A stretch of 64,000 nucleotides of DNA from Flavobacteriaceae bacterium (lineage in GTDB: Bacteria > Bacteroidota > Bacteroidia > Flavobacteriales > Flavobacteriaceae), in the NCBI GenBank assembly GCA_017852395.1, contig JAFMLE010000005.1, positions 1-64,000 of the forward strand, read 5' to 3'. The translations under genes were made by a program, and so were the position numbers. Shown here in pieces: positions 25,608-34,079 of the stretch. The stretch's first letter is position 1; each line of letters opens with the position of its first letter. The notes under the pieces are model-generated. The model was not told the origin of the DNA. It was given only the letters and a program-made list of their open reading frames with translations, and did not search any database.

Positions 25608-26918
25608 ATGAAAAAACAAGTTCTTACCCTTTTATTTTTTACTTCACTATTGTCAGCACAAGACCCCGTTGCTATTAATCCCGATCGAGTCAATGCCAAT
25701 TTGCAAGCGCTCAAACAATTTGGAATCAACGAACAAAAAGGAAACGACCGAATCGCTTACAGTGATTATGAGATAGAGGCGCGGTCTTTTTTAATCCAAA
25801 AACTAAAGAAATTGGGGCTTGAGGTACAGGTTGATTTTTCGGGAAACATTTCTGCACTTCGAGCAGGAAGCGACCCCAAAGCACCAACAGTAGCCTTCGG
25901 GTCTCATATCGATGCCGTCCCCAATGGTGGGCATTACGACGGCAATGTTGGTAGTATTGGCGCTTTGGAAGTGATGGAAACACTCGTTGAAAACAACATC
26001 GAAACAAAACACCCTTTTGAGCTGCTTATTTTCACCAACGAAGAAGGCGGCGTTTTTGGAAGTAGAGCATTAGCAGGTAAAATAAAACCCGCTGCGCTGG
26101 CCGTAAAAACGAACTCCGGATATACCAATGCCGAAGGTGTAAAACGCCTTGGTGGTGATCCTGAAAAAATAGATGCAGTCATCCGAAAACCCGAACAACT
26201 CCATGCTTTTATGGAGCTACATATCGAGCAGGGAAGCACGCTCTATGAAAAGGATATTGAAATTGGCGTAGTCGAAGGCATCGTCGGTCTCAAATGGTGG
26301 GACGTCACCATAACCGGTTTTGCAAACCATGCAGGCACTACCCCCATGCATCGCCGACAAGATGCGCTATTAGCAGCCGCAGCCTTTACACTTAAAGTCA
26401 ATGAAGTGATCAAAAGCTACCCCGGAAGACACGTCGGGACCGTAGGCCGTATCGCAGCCTATCCTGGTGCCCCCAATGTCATCCCCGGAAAAGTCGTTTT
26501 GAGTTTAGAAATTCGAGATCTTGATGCCCAAAAAATTGCACGTCTTTTTGACCAAATACAGGAGGAGGCAAACCACATTGGAGAAAAATATAACACCCGC
26601 ATCCAATTTAGCCCTATAGATGCAACGAGTGACCCCGCACTGACAGACAAACGCATCCAACAAATCATACGTGAGAACGCCGACCTACTGGGGCTAAGCC
26701 ATCTGGACTTGCCTAGCGGCGCCGGTCATGATGCACAAGACATGGCTTTGCTAACACCCACAGGCATGATTTTTATTCCAAGTGTTGATGGAATTAGTCA
26801 CGCCCCCAACGAATATTCGACGCCGCAAGCGATCGCAAAAGGAACGCAGTTGTTGCTAAACACCCTTTTGGAAATCGACCAAACAGATTTTAACCCCCAA
26901 TTGGGAAATTTAAAATAA
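25608..26918 (+). CDS. Secreted M20-family Zn hydrolase (hydantoinase/carbamoylase type)
   Basis: A 436-residue metallo-amidohydrolase. A signal peptide (MKKQVLTLLFFTSLLSAQ) precedes the catalytic domain. Metal-binding motifs of the N-carbamoyl-L-amino-acid hydrolase branch are present: GSHIDAVPNGGHYDGNVGS, TNEEGGVFGSRA and MELHIEQGSTLY, with the dimerisation Lid domain about residues 230-345 (GFANHAGTTPMHRRQDA) and GAGHDAQDMA near the end. Relatives cleave N-carbamoyl amino acids, allantoate or ureidoglycolate-type amides. The best-known carbamoylases are cytoplasmic, so export is notable. It begins 18 bases after the CYTH gene. Confidence 0.9.
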   Translation: MKKQVLTLLFFTSLLSAQDPVAINPDRVNANLQALKQFGINEQKGNDRIAYSDYEIEARSFLIQKLKKLGLEVQVDFSGNISALRAGSDPKAPTVAFGSHIDAVPNGGHYDGNVGSIGALEVMETLVENNIETKHPFELLIFTNEEGGVFGSRALAGKIKPAALAVKTNSGYTNAEGVKRLGGDPEKIDAVIRKPEQLHAFMELHIEQGSTLYEKDIEIGVVEGIVGLKWWDVTITGFANHAGTTPMHRRQDALLAAAAFTLKVNEVIKSYPGRHVGTVGRIAAYPGAPNVIPGKVVLSLEIRDLDAQKIARLFDQIQEEANHIGEKYNTRIQFSPIDATSDPALTDKRIQQIIRENADLLGLSHLDLPSGAGHDAQDMALLTPTGMIFIPSVDGISHAPNEYSTPQAIAKGTQLLLNTLLEIDQTDFNPQLGNLK

Positions 26919-26951
26919 ATTAATATCTTACTTATTGTAAATCAATTTACT

Positions 26952-27116
26952 ATGAGTGACATAACCATTGTAATCATCGGAGCCGTCGTACTTGTGGGAG
27001 GTGTGATTCTCTATGCAGTAATCAGCACTACCACAGGCTATGAAGAAGACATCAATCAAAATTATGTGCCCGACCGTATGGAACGTTTTTTTGGAAAAGA
27101 ACCCAAGAAAAAATAA
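26952..27116 (+). CDS. 54-residue membrane microprotein
   Basis: ATG at 26952 to TAA at 27114-27116. The product begins MSDITIVIIGAVVLVGGVIL, a single membrane helix (about residues 4-27), and ends in a cytoplasmic tail rich in charge and aromatics (NQNYVPDRMERFFGKEPKKK). The structure recalls small assembly factors such as CcoS, but the sequence does not match that family and no oxidase genes are nearby. It lies between the M20 hydrolase and etfB and may be co-transcribed with the former. Confidence 0.65.
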   Translation: MSDITIVIIGAVVLVGGVILYAVISTTTGYEEDINQNYVPDRMERFFGKEPKKK

Positions 27117-27199
27117 CTATTCGCCTGCTGAAATAGTAACAATTTATACCCAGTTCTTGGGCCAAGTTTTATATTTTTATATAAATAATTGCTACACCA

Positions 27200-27946
27200 A
27201 TGAACGTATTAGTTTGTATCAGCAATGTGCCTGATACTACCTCAAAAATTAACTTTGTAGAAAACGACACACAGTTTGACACCAACGGGGTCCAATTTAT
27301 CATTAATCCAAACGATGAATTTGGTCTCACTCGTGCCATATGGCTCCAACAGCAGCAACAAGCAGAAGTGACTGTTTTGACTGTAGGGGATGCTTCTTGC
27401 GAAGCAATTCTTAGAAAATGTCTTGCCATAGGCGCACAAAAAGCAATCCGAATTGATGCACTACCTACGGATGGTTTTGCAGTCGCCCAAGAAATTGCCG
27501 CTCATTGTAAAAATGAATCCTACGATTTGATAATTACCGGTCGTGAATCCATTGACTACAATGGCGGAATGGTCGGGGGTATTTTGGCAGGATTACTTGG
27601 AATGGGCTATGTTACAAATTGCATTGGACTTACTATTTCCGGAGATACGGCAAGCCTGTCCAGAGAAATTGACGGCGGAAAAGAAAATCTATCTGCGGCT
27701 TTGCCCTTGGTCATAGGGGCACAAAAAGGATTGGTCGAAGAAGACGACTTGATTATCCCCAATATGCGTGGAATCATGCAGGCGAGACAAAAACCTTTGA
27801 CCGTACTGCCCAGTCAGAATTTGACCCCAAAAACAACGATTTCAAAGTTTGAAAAACCCCAGCCCAAAGGTGCGGTTAAGCTCATTGCTGAAGACCAACT
27901 AGACCAACTCATCGAGCTGTTACACAGCGAAGCTAAAGTCATTTAA
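27200..27946 (+). CDS. etfB: Electron transfer flavoprotein subunit beta
   Basis: A 248-residue ETF beta subunit (MNVLVCISNVPDTTSKINF at the start, TGRESIDYNGGMVGGILAGLLG in the nucleotide-binding core). With EtfA it forms the FAD/AMP heterodimer that accepts electrons from acyl-CoA dehydrogenases and passes them to ETF-quinone oxidoreductase. The stretch GYVTNCIGL and the signature near IDGGKENLSAALPLVIG are as expected for the family. etfA follows 15 bases downstream. Confidence 0.95.
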   Translation: MNVLVCISNVPDTTSKINFVENDTQFDTNGVQFIINPNDEFGLTRAIWLQQQQQAEVTVLTVGDASCEAILRKCLAIGAQKAIRIDALPTDGFAVAQEIAAHCKNESYDLIITGRESIDYNGGMVGGILAGLLGMGYVTNCIGLTISGDTASLSREIDGGKENLSAALPLVIGAQKGLVEEDDLIIPNMRGIMQARQKPLTVLPSQNLTPKTTISKFEKPQPKGAVKLIAEDQLDQLIELLHSEAKVI

Positions 27947-27961
27947 AAATTTATTAAAAAA

Positions 27962-28924
27962 ATGAGTGTATTAATTTTTGCAGAAGCCGAAAAAAGAACC
28001 TTCAAAAAGGTTGGCTTTGAAGTCGCCTCCTACGGACGCGCACTGGCAGACCAATTGAATGTAAAATTAATTGCTGTTGCCATCAATACAGATGATGTGC
28101 ATGCTTTAGCAAAATATGGTGTAGATCATATCGTCCAAATCGATACAGTGGCCTTAGAAAATTTTTCTGCGCATAACTATGCCAAAGCCCTAGCAGCGGT
28201 TGCTAAAAATCAAAACGCCAAAACCGTAGTATTATCATCAACAGCCAATGCGCGCTATTTGGCGCCGCTATTGAGTGTGGCGCTTGAGGCTTCTTATGCC
28301 TCAAATGTTGTTGCCCTGCCTGTGTCTTTAGACCCTTTTGTCGTCAAGCGTTCTTGTTTTACCAACAAAGCTTTCAACCATACCACGCTTTCGGGAGCTA
28401 TAAATCTTATTGGCCTGGCAAGCAATTCGTATGGGATTCATGAAAAAACTTCACAGCCAGAAATAGTGTCCTTTAGTGTTGACGTAGAACAGGACTTAGT
28501 ACAAACTCAAAGTATCGAAAAAGTAACCGGAAAAGTGTCCATTGCCGATGCCGACATCGTAGTTTCTGGTGGTCGCGGGCTCAAAGGCCCCGAAAACTGG
28601 CACTTGATAGAAGATCTTGCAACAACCTTAGGGGCAGCAACTGCATGCTCTAAACCGGTGTCTGATATGGGTTGGCGCCCACATAGTGAACATGTTGGTC
28701 AAACCGGAAAACCGGTCGCTTCTAACCTCTACATTGCTATTGGTGTTTCTGGCGCCATTCAACACCTTGCTGGGATCAATGCTTCTAAGGTTAAGGTGGT
28801 GATCAATAACGATCCTGAAGCCCCCTTCTTTAAGGCCGCTGATTATGGCGTGGTTGGTGATGCCTTTAAGGTCGTTCCAGAACTGATTGAAAAACTGAAG
28901 GCTTTCAAAGCGGGAGCCCACTAG
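27962..28924 (+). CDS. etfA: Electron transfer flavoprotein subunit alpha
   Basis: A 320-residue ETF alpha subunit. The C-terminal FAD-binding domain is intact: [14 protein letters not shown] (about 200-213), [35 protein letters not shown] and [22 protein letters not shown], where the ADP and flavin contacts lie. The N-terminal third pairs with EtfB. It partners the gene just upstream in fatty and amino acid oxidation. Its TAG shares the bases CTAG with the stop of the convergent RimK-like gene. Confidence 0.96.
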   Translation: MSVLIFAEAEKRTFKKVGFEVASYGRALADQLNVKLIAVAINTDDVHALAKYGVDHIVQIDTVALENFSAHNYAKALAAVAKNQNAKTVVLSSTANARYLAPLLSVALEASYASNVVALPVSLDPFVVKRSCFTNKAFNHTTLSGAINLIGLASNSYGIHEKTSQPEIVSFSVDVEQDLVQTQSIEKVTGKVSIADADIVVSGGRGLKGPENWHLIEDLATTLGAATACSKPVSDMGWRPHSEHVGQTGKPVASNLYIAIGVSGAIQHLAGINASKVKVVINNDPEAPFFKAADYGVVGDAFKVVPELIEKLKAFKAGAH

Positions 28925-30288
28925 GCCTTGTACCCTAGCTTTTTTTCAATCGCAATAATCATTTGATTGGCTAAGTCTTTCCCAGTGGCGTTTTCTATGC
29001 CTTCCAGTCCTGGTGAAGAATTGACTTCGAGTACCAAAGGGCCTTTGTTGGATCGGATAATATCCACCCCTGCAACGGCCAAATCAAAAACCTTTGCGGC
29101 ACGAACGGCAAGTCGTTTTTCTTCGGGTGTAACTTTGACCTTGGATGCGACCCCTCCTTGGTGCAAATTGGATCTAAACTCGCCTACAGCTGCTTGACGT
29201 TGTATCGAGGCAACTACTTTGCCATTTACCACAAAACAACGAATGTCTTTGCCTTGGGCTTCTTTGATAAATTCTTGAACTAAAATATTGGCATTAAGGC
29301 TTCTGAACGCATTGATCACACTTTCTGCAGCTTTGCTCGTTTCTGCTGAAACCACCCCTTTTCCTTGAGTGCTTTCTAATAATTTGATGATCAAAGGCGC
29401 TCCGCCTACCATTGAGATTATGTCTTTGGTGTCCAATGGTGATTTTGCAAATCCTGTGATTGGAGTATTGATCCCTTTTGCAGTAAATATTTGAGAAGAA
29501 TGAAGTTTGTCTCTAGACTGTGCAATGGACTCAGCAGAATTTAGGCAATAGGTCCCAATTCCACTAAACTGACGCAATAGTGCACAGCCATAGAAAGTCA
29601 TACTGGGCCGAATCCTTGGAATTACAGCATCAATATCTTCAAGATTGCTTCCTCCTCGATATCGCACACCGGGCTTGGTTGCATCCATGTGCATATAACA
29701 ATATTGTATATTAAGAAACTGGATTTCGTGGCCTCTAGCTTGTGCTGCCTCCATAATACGCTGATTGCTATATAACTCTCTGTTGGTAGCCAATAGTGCA
29801 AGTTTGAGTCCAGATTTTTTCTTTATCAGATGTTTATAAAACGATCGTATCTCTGAGGAGCTATAGTCGCCCAAACAAAAGCTTTCTGTGGGATTGATTA
29901 TAAACGACTCCATGGCTTGACGTCCAAGCAACATGCGATAATCCATTTGATCCCGATTGGACAAAGTCAATTCTATCGGGAATTCGTGCTTGCCCAAACG
30001 TACATTGGTCTGAATCACATAGCGTCGTTCCGAAATTCCGGACGAGCTTTTAATCATTCTACTATCAATAATTTTTGCCTTACACTTAACGGTGAGGCTG
30101 CGGTTATCCTGAACCGGATTGACATCAAACTCTACCCAAGCAACACCGTTGACAAAGATGCGCTTTACGTTGAGCGCTTGAATCGAAGAGGTCTTGGCTC
30201 CAGAGTCGATCCTTGCTTTGATTGCTGGAATGTTTAGTGCGTCAAAGGCACACCACTCTTGATTTCCGATAGTAATGGGCGTTTCCAT
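28921..30288 (-). CDS. RimB-like protease domain fused to RimK-like glutamate ligase
   Basis: A 455-residue two-domain protein. Residues about 1-140 are a retropepsin-like domain of the ATP-dependent zinc protease/RimB family ([14 protein letters not shown] with the DSGA active-site turn, later MLLGRQAM). Residues about 160-455 are an ATP-grasp ligase of the RimK type ([46 protein letters not shown]). RimK adds glutamates to ribosomal protein S6, and in the Pseudomonas RimABK system RimB trims the product, so this chain could write and erase one modification. I take the ATG at 30288; a TTG six codons earlier is also open. Confidence 0.87.
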   Translation of the reverse strand: METPITIGNQEWCAFDALNIPAIKARIDSGAKTSSIQALNVKRIFVNGVAWVEFDVNPVQDNRSLTVKCKAKIIDSRMIKSSSGISERRYVIQTNVRLGKHEFPIELTLSNRDQMDYRMLLGRQAMESFIINPTESFCLGDYSSSEIRSFYKHLIKKKSGLKLALLATNRELYSNQRIMEAAQARGHEIQFLNIQYCYMHMDATKPGVRYRGGSNLEDIDAVIPRIRPSMTFYGCALLRQFSGIGTYCLNSAESIAQSRDKLHSSQIFTAKGINTPITGFAKSPLDTKDIISMVGGAPLIIKLLESTQGKGVVSAETSKAAESVINAFRSLNANILVQEFIKEAQGKDIRCFVVNGKVVASIQRQAAVGEFRSNLHQGGVASKVKVTPEEKRLAVRAAKVFDLAVAGVDIIRSNKGPLVLEVNSSPGLEGIENATGKDLANQMIIAIEKKLGYKA

Positions 30289-30360
30289 GGCCAAAATTTT
30301 TTGCAATAGTACTCTTTTTTTAACTTAAATTAATGCTTTAATTGATCTCTAAATGGTTGA

Positions 30361-31566
30361 ATGAGAAATATTCATTTTAAAAAATACGGAATTCTTTTGG
30401 TGCTCATCTTGGTTTCAGCTTGCCAAAAAGAAAATCCATTGAATAAAATTATGGCCGGCGAAGACCCCAAAATCAAAGCTATCGCAGGTTCCATAGACGC
30501 CCATAATGTACAAATTCTATATACTACGGTCTCTAAGGATACCCAAGGGCGTTCGCAATTAAAATCATGGTCGTATGGTTTGGATGAAAACCGGTATTTC
30601 TATCCCGCCAGTACGGCAAAATTTCCAATTGTTTTACTCACACTTGAAAAATTAAACGCTTTGCAAAAACAAGGGGTCCCGATTACTAAAGACACGCCTT
30701 TTCATATCATCAATTCCAAAGATATGGGGTATATCGCTCAACGCGATAGCACAAAATCCGATGGCCTTTTGACCATTGGCCATCTGATTAAAAAAATATT
30801 TTTAGTCAGTGACAATGATGCTTACAACTATTTGTTTGATTTTTTGGGCACCGATTACATCAATGCCACGCTGCAAGAAAAAGGGTTTAACAACACCCAA
30901 ATACATCATAAATTTTTGTTTGGTGCAGACAATCAGTCCACCTGGGAATATGTTTTTTTTGATGATAAAGACACCTTGTATCATCAAGCTACAATTTTGG
31001 CCAAAAACGAACTAAAAAATCAGGGCCTCAAAGGACTTTTGGCTGGAGTAGGGTACCTAGAAAAAGGCAGTTTGGTAGAAAAACCAATGGATTTTTCTCA
31101 AAAAAACAGCATCTCTATTCGAGACCTTGAAGGCATGGTGCAACGCGTCATCTTACCGGAAATGTTTCCAACCCATGCGCGCTTTGATCTTGCCAACGAG
31201 GATTATGAATTTGTTCGGTACTGGATGAGTCGCAATACGCTGGAAAGTACTGATCCCGAATACCGGACACAAGATGGGTATTTTGACAGTTATGTTAAGT
31301 TTTTGATTTTTGGAGATGTCCCCGGACAAATGGATGGAAAGGTCCGTATCTATAACAAAGTAGGTGAAGCTTATGGCACCCTTACCGATACGGCCTATAT
31401 TGTTAGTGAAGCGGAGGATATTGCATTTTTTCTAACAGCGACTGTTTTTGTAAATGAAAATCAAGTCTTCAATGACGACCAATACGAATACGAAACCCTA
31501 GGGTTCCCGTTTTTAGGCGCGTTGGGCCGTGCGGTATTGGCGTTGGAGCGAAGCCAAAAAAACTAG
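30361..31566 (+). CDS. Beta-lactamase-fold serine hydrolase lipoprotein
   Basis: A 401-residue exported lipoprotein: the signal sequence ends in LILVSAC, with Cys21 to be lipidated. The class A beta-lactamase fold is shown by Ser84-Thr85-Ala86-Lys87 (PASTAKFPI), Ser150-Asp151-Asn152 (LVSDNDAYNYL) and a Lys-Val-Gly in place of the usual KTG (YNKVGEAYG). I find no ExxLN motif for the deacylating glutamate of class A lactamases, so it may be a peptidase or a slow hydrolase rather than a resistance enzyme. It is longer than the roughly 290 residues of true class A enzymes. Its stop overlaps the convergent oxygenase gene by four bases. Confidence 0.85.
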   Translation: MRNIHFKKYGILLVLILVSACQKENPLNKIMAGEDPKIKAIAGSIDAHNVQILYTTVSKDTQGRSQLKSWSYGLDENRYFYPASTAKFPIVLLTLEKLNALQKQGVPITKDTPFHIINSKDMGYIAQRDSTKSDGLLTIGHLIKKIFLVSDNDAYNYLFDFLGTDYINATLQEKGFNNTQIHHKFLFGADNQSTWEYVFFDDKDTLYHQATILAKNELKNQGLKGLLAGVGYLEKGSLVEKPMDFSQKNSISIRDLEGMVQRVILPEMFPTHARFDLANEDYEFVRYWMSRNTLESTDPEYRTQDGYFDSYVKFLIFGDVPGQMDGKVRIYNKVGEAYGTLTDTAYIVSEAEDIAFFLTATVFVNENQVFNDDQYEYETLGFPFLGALGRAVLALERSQKN

Positions 31567-32516
31567 TCTTTTTTCTTGAGTCCCAATTCGATCAACCGCT
31601 CTTCCAGATAAGCACCTGCAGTTGTGTCTTCAAATCCTTTAGGGTGGTCTTTATCAACGCAATTAGAGAGGCAATTGAGCGGCATTTCGGAGATGGGATG
31701 CATAAAAAACGGGATTGAAAACCGTGAATTTCCCCACTCTTCTCTTGGGGGGTTAACCACCCGGTGGATGGTCGACTTAAGTTTGTTGTTGGTCAATCGA
31801 GAGAGCATGTCCCCCACATTGATCATCAATTCATCAGGGGCAGCCAAGGCATCAATCCACTCGTTTTGCTTGTTGAGGACTTGTAGCCCTGCGCCTTGTG
31901 CTCCCATCAATAGGGTAATAAGATTTATGTCTCCATGAGCTGCTGCTCGAACGGCATCTTTTGGCTCGACGGTAATGGGCGGATAGTGAATGGGTCTAAG
32001 GATGGAGTTGCCATTTTTGATGTACGGGTTAAAATAATCGGTGGGCAACTGAAGAAAGTCGGCAAGAGCCTCTAAAACATAAGCTGCCGTGGCTTCGAGT
32101 TGCTGGTAGGTTTCTTTACCAATGGCATTAAATTCGGGGAGTTCTTCAACCCACACATTTTTGGGATAAGCGGCTTCGAGCGCTGGGTTGTTGACCACAT
32201 ATTGCCCAAAATGCCAAAACTCTTTGAGGTCGGCTATTGTTCTACCTTTTGCCGTTTCTTTTCCAAAAGAAGTATAGCCTCTTTGTCCGCCAATGCCCGG
32301 GATTTCGTACTTCTTTTTTGTTTCATAGGGCAAGTCAAAGAACGCTTTGATTTGCTTGTAAAGGTTTTCTTGTAGACTTGTAGACAACAAATGGCCTTTG
32401 AGCGCTACAAAACCGATCTCAGTAAACGCTTTTCCTAAGTCTGCAACAAATTGTTTTTTGGCTGCTGCATCGCCATTTATATATTGATTGAGGTCTACTT
32501 TTGGAATCCGATTCAT
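31563..32516 (-). CDS. Isopenicillin N synthase-family Fe(II)/2-oxoglutarate oxygenase
   Basis: A 317-residue non-haem iron oxygenase. The N-terminal domain (IPKVDLNQYINGD, GFVALKGH) is the DIOX_N fold; the C-terminal jelly roll has the iron ligands His and Asp in AAHGDINLITLL, a distal His in STIHRVVNP, and the RFSIPFF arginine and serine that bind 2-oxoglutarate or substrate. Bacterial relatives hydroxylate or cyclise small molecules; no pathway genes lie nearby, so the substrate is unknown. I start at the ATG at 32516 (MNRIPKVDL), which follows its own promoter; upstream codons belong to the structured RNA terminator. Confidence 0.88.
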   Translation of the reverse strand: MNRIPKVDLNQYINGDAAAKKQFVADLGKAFTEIGFVALKGHLLSTSLQENLYKQIKAFFDLPYETKKKYEIPGIGGQRGYTSFGKETAKGRTIADLKEFWHFGQYVVNNPALEAAYPKNVWVEELPEFNAIGKETYQQLEATAAYVLEALADFLQLPTDYFNPYIKNGNSILRPIHYPPITVEPKDAVRAAAHGDINLITLLMGAQGAGLQVLNKQNEWIDALAAPDELMINVGDMLSRLTNNKLKSTIHRVVNPPREEWGNSRFSIPFFMHPISEMPLNCLSNCVDKDHPKGFEDTTAGAYLEERLIELGLKKKD

Positions 32517-32537
32517 CCCCGAATATTTTTGTTCTCT

Positions 32538-32545
32538 CAAAGATA
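32538..32545 (-). promoter_or_regulatory. -7 element TATCTTTG of the oxygenase gene
   Basis: Exact TAnnTTTG match on the minus strand, 21 bases before the oxygenase ATG and just after the terminator of the upstream RNA gene. It gives the oxygenase its own start point, so the RNA and the oxygenase can be separate units. Confidence 0.55.
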
Positions 32546-32548
32546 ATG

Positions 32549-32583
32549 CTAAAAAAAAGAAAAGCAGGCCCATCGACCTGCTT
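32549..32583 (-). terminator. Intrinsic terminator of the structured RNA gene
   Basis: On the minus strand AAGCAGG (32583-32577), an eight-base loop, CCTGCTT (32568-32562) and then TTC followed by eight T (32558-32551). A canonical hairpin plus U-tract, active only in the minus direction. Confidence 0.88.
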
Positions 32584-32603
32584 CTTAAGTAGATAAGGAA
32601 TGT

Positions 32604-32669
32604 TTAAAACAGCTGGCCAAAAGGCGTCTGCTGTCTTGAGGTATTCCTTAAATGTTGATCATAAGACAT
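32604..32669 (-). CDS. 21-residue peptide with a perfect Shine-Dalgarno
   Basis: The reading frame MSYDQHLRNTSRQQTPFGQL-F ends in TAA at 32606-32604. AAAGGAGGT lies five bases before its ATG, ideal for anti-SD pairing and unlike every other gene in this window. The peptide is polar, not a membrane segment, and has no run of one amino acid that would suggest classic attenuation. A second ATG five bases on, created by the repeat TCTTATG-TCTTATG, opens only a four-codon frame. Translation would disrupt the fold around it. The peptide itself may or may not matter. Confidence 0.5.
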   Translation of the reverse strand: MSYDQHLRNTSRQQTPFGQLF

Positions 32670-32731
32670 AAGACACCTCCTTTCTACATTTAATTAGACA
32701 TTGCTGTTGTCACAGCACGAACAGGTCATCT

Positions 32732-32739
32732 CAAATTTA
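32732..32739 (-). promoter_or_regulatory. -7 element TAAATTTG of the small RNA gene
   Basis: Exact TAnnTTTG match on the minus strand, 25 bases after the antiporter stop codon. The expected start is near 32726. No TTG is seen at the -33 position, where the sequence is a run of T and A. Confidence 0.55.
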
Positions 32740-32763
32740 GGGATAGTTTATAATAAAAAAGTC

Positions 32764-34032
32764 CTATTTGACAATTTTTTTTAAGGTCAATCCTTGAACC
32801 AATATTGTAAATAAGACAACCATATAGGTAAGGATCAATATAAGTTCTTTGCCTGATCCAATTTGATCGGGCAAGTTGAGTGCAAGGGCGATGCTCAAAC
32901 CTCCACGGAGACCTCCCCAAGTGATAATCAATGCGGTATTTTTTTCAAATTCTTTTTTTATTGATAAGGATTTGATCGGTATAAGTACCCCAATCCAACG
33001 AGCGAGTACTACATTAATGATGGTTAATATGGAAATCATCAGATAGGAAAGGGAAAAATTTTGAAGTATGGGTATAATCTCCAATCCAATTAAGATAAAA
33101 AGAATGGCATTTAGTGTTTCGTCTAACAGGTGCCAAAATTTATATACATAGTCCCCCATTGCTCGCTGTAAGCCTATTTTATCTTTATCTGTATCAATAT
33201 TTTGGTTTAAAAATAAACCCATCACCACCACCCCTAAAGGGCCCGAAAAGTGAAGATAACTGGCCAATATCGAAATAATTAATACCAAAGAAAGTGTGAT
33301 CAGCACTTCGAGCTCAATGTGTTGGTTTTCGATATATTTTACCAATTTTAGCCCCAAATATCCGATCAACAATCCCAAGGCCACTCCTCCGACTACTTCG
33401 GTAAGAAATAACGTTCCAACGCTTTGAGCGGTTATGTTTTCGATGCCTTCTACCTTAACATTGAGCAAGGTTAAAAACAAAACAACACCGATGCCGTCGT
33501 TGAAGAGCGACTCTCCAGCAATACGTGTTTCGGTCACCGATGAAAGATTCATTTTTTTGACCATTGCCAATACTGCAATTGGATCTGTAGGGGCAATTAG
33601 TGCACCAAAAAGCAAGCAATCTACATAGGTTAGCCCCAAATGATTGAGATTAAGAAACGGCTGGCTAATGAACCAATACGTAGCTGACCCTACCATAAAA
33701 GTAGAAAACACCACTCCAAAACTGGCCAATAACAACACGGTTACTTTATCTTTAAGAAGTTCATGGACATTGACACTTATGGCTCCAGCAAACAACAAAA
33801 AAGGCAGCATAACATCGATCAACAATACACTAAAATCAAATTGGGCCGTCAATGTCGTCACCATCGACAAAAACTGGGGCCATATCAACCCCAAAACCAT
33901 GACGGTCAGCGATAAGACTATGGCCAAAACCATCAAACCTATCGTTTGTGGCAGCTTAAGAACACGGAGATTTACAATCGAAAATATAGACGCCAGCAGC
34001 AATAAAAAGGTGGTCAACTCAAGAAGACTCAT
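32764..34032 (-). CDS. Cation:proton antiporter (CPA1/NhaP type)
   Basis: A 422-residue inner-membrane protein with about twelve hydrophobic helices. It carries the CPA1 signatures FGALIAPTDPIAVLAMVKK (unwound helix with TDP) and AGESLFNDGIGVVLFL, whose Asn-Asp pair binds the cation and protons. It should exchange Na+ or K+ for H+ and support pH and salt homeostasis. It stops soon after the last helix, without a long cytoplasmic regulatory domain. It is followed on the same strand by the small RNA gene. Confidence 0.93.
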   Translation of the reverse strand: MSLLELTTFLLLLASIFSIVNLRVLKLPQTIGLMVLAIVLSLTVMVLGLIWPQFLSMVTTLTAQFDFSVLLIDVMLPFLLFAGAISVNVHELLKDKVTVLLLASFGVVFSTFMVGSATYWFISQPFLNLNHLGLTYVDCLLFGALIAPTDPIAVLAMVKKMNLSSVTETRIAGESLFNDGIGVVLFLTLLNVKVEGIENITAQSVGTLFLTEVVGGVALGLLIGYLGLKLVKYIENQHIELEVLITLSLVLIISILASYLHFSGPLGVVVMGLFLNQNIDTDKDKIGLQRAMGDYVYKFWHLLDETLNAILFILIGLEIIPILQNFSLSYLMISILTIINVVLARWIGVLIPIKSLSIKKEFEKNTALIITWGGLRGGLSIALALNLPDQIGSGKELILILTYMVVLFTILVQGLTLKKIVK

Positions 34033-34079
34033 GAATATTCAAATATAGTTTCTACAAGATACTATTTTTTGAAATATCC

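Larger units (their letters stand above)
32549..32727 (-). ncRNA. Candidate structured small RNA with embedded 21-codon frame
   Basis: This roughly 180-nt unit lies between the antiporter gene and the oxygenase gene and has its own -7 box (32732-32739) and intrinsic terminator. Elements in order on the minus strand: a 5' hairpin GCTGT-GACA-ACAGC, a strong Shine-Dalgarno AAAGGAGGT (32683-32675), a 21-codon frame, and inside that frame a nested fold (ACAGC 32634-32630 with GCTGT 32613-32609, enclosing GCC-TTTT-GGC). TAAGGAAT (32650-32643) pairs with ATTCCTTA (32601-32594). Alternatively GAGGTGT of the Shine-Dalgarno (32679-32673) pairs with ATACCTC (32644-32638) by seven pairs including one G-U. 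These two folds exclude each other. I match it to no known RNA family. The 5' end is inferred. Confidence 0.55.

Noticed and set aside
32517-32573. N-terminal extension of the oxygenase up to 32573
   Set aside because: It would translate through the terminator of the RNA gene and the oxygenase promoter, and adds residues not found in the family.
32652-32664. Second start (ATG ATC AAC ATT TAA) in the small RNA gene
   Set aside because: Only four codons, 12 bases from the Shine-Dalgarno; probably a by-product of the TCTTATG repeat.
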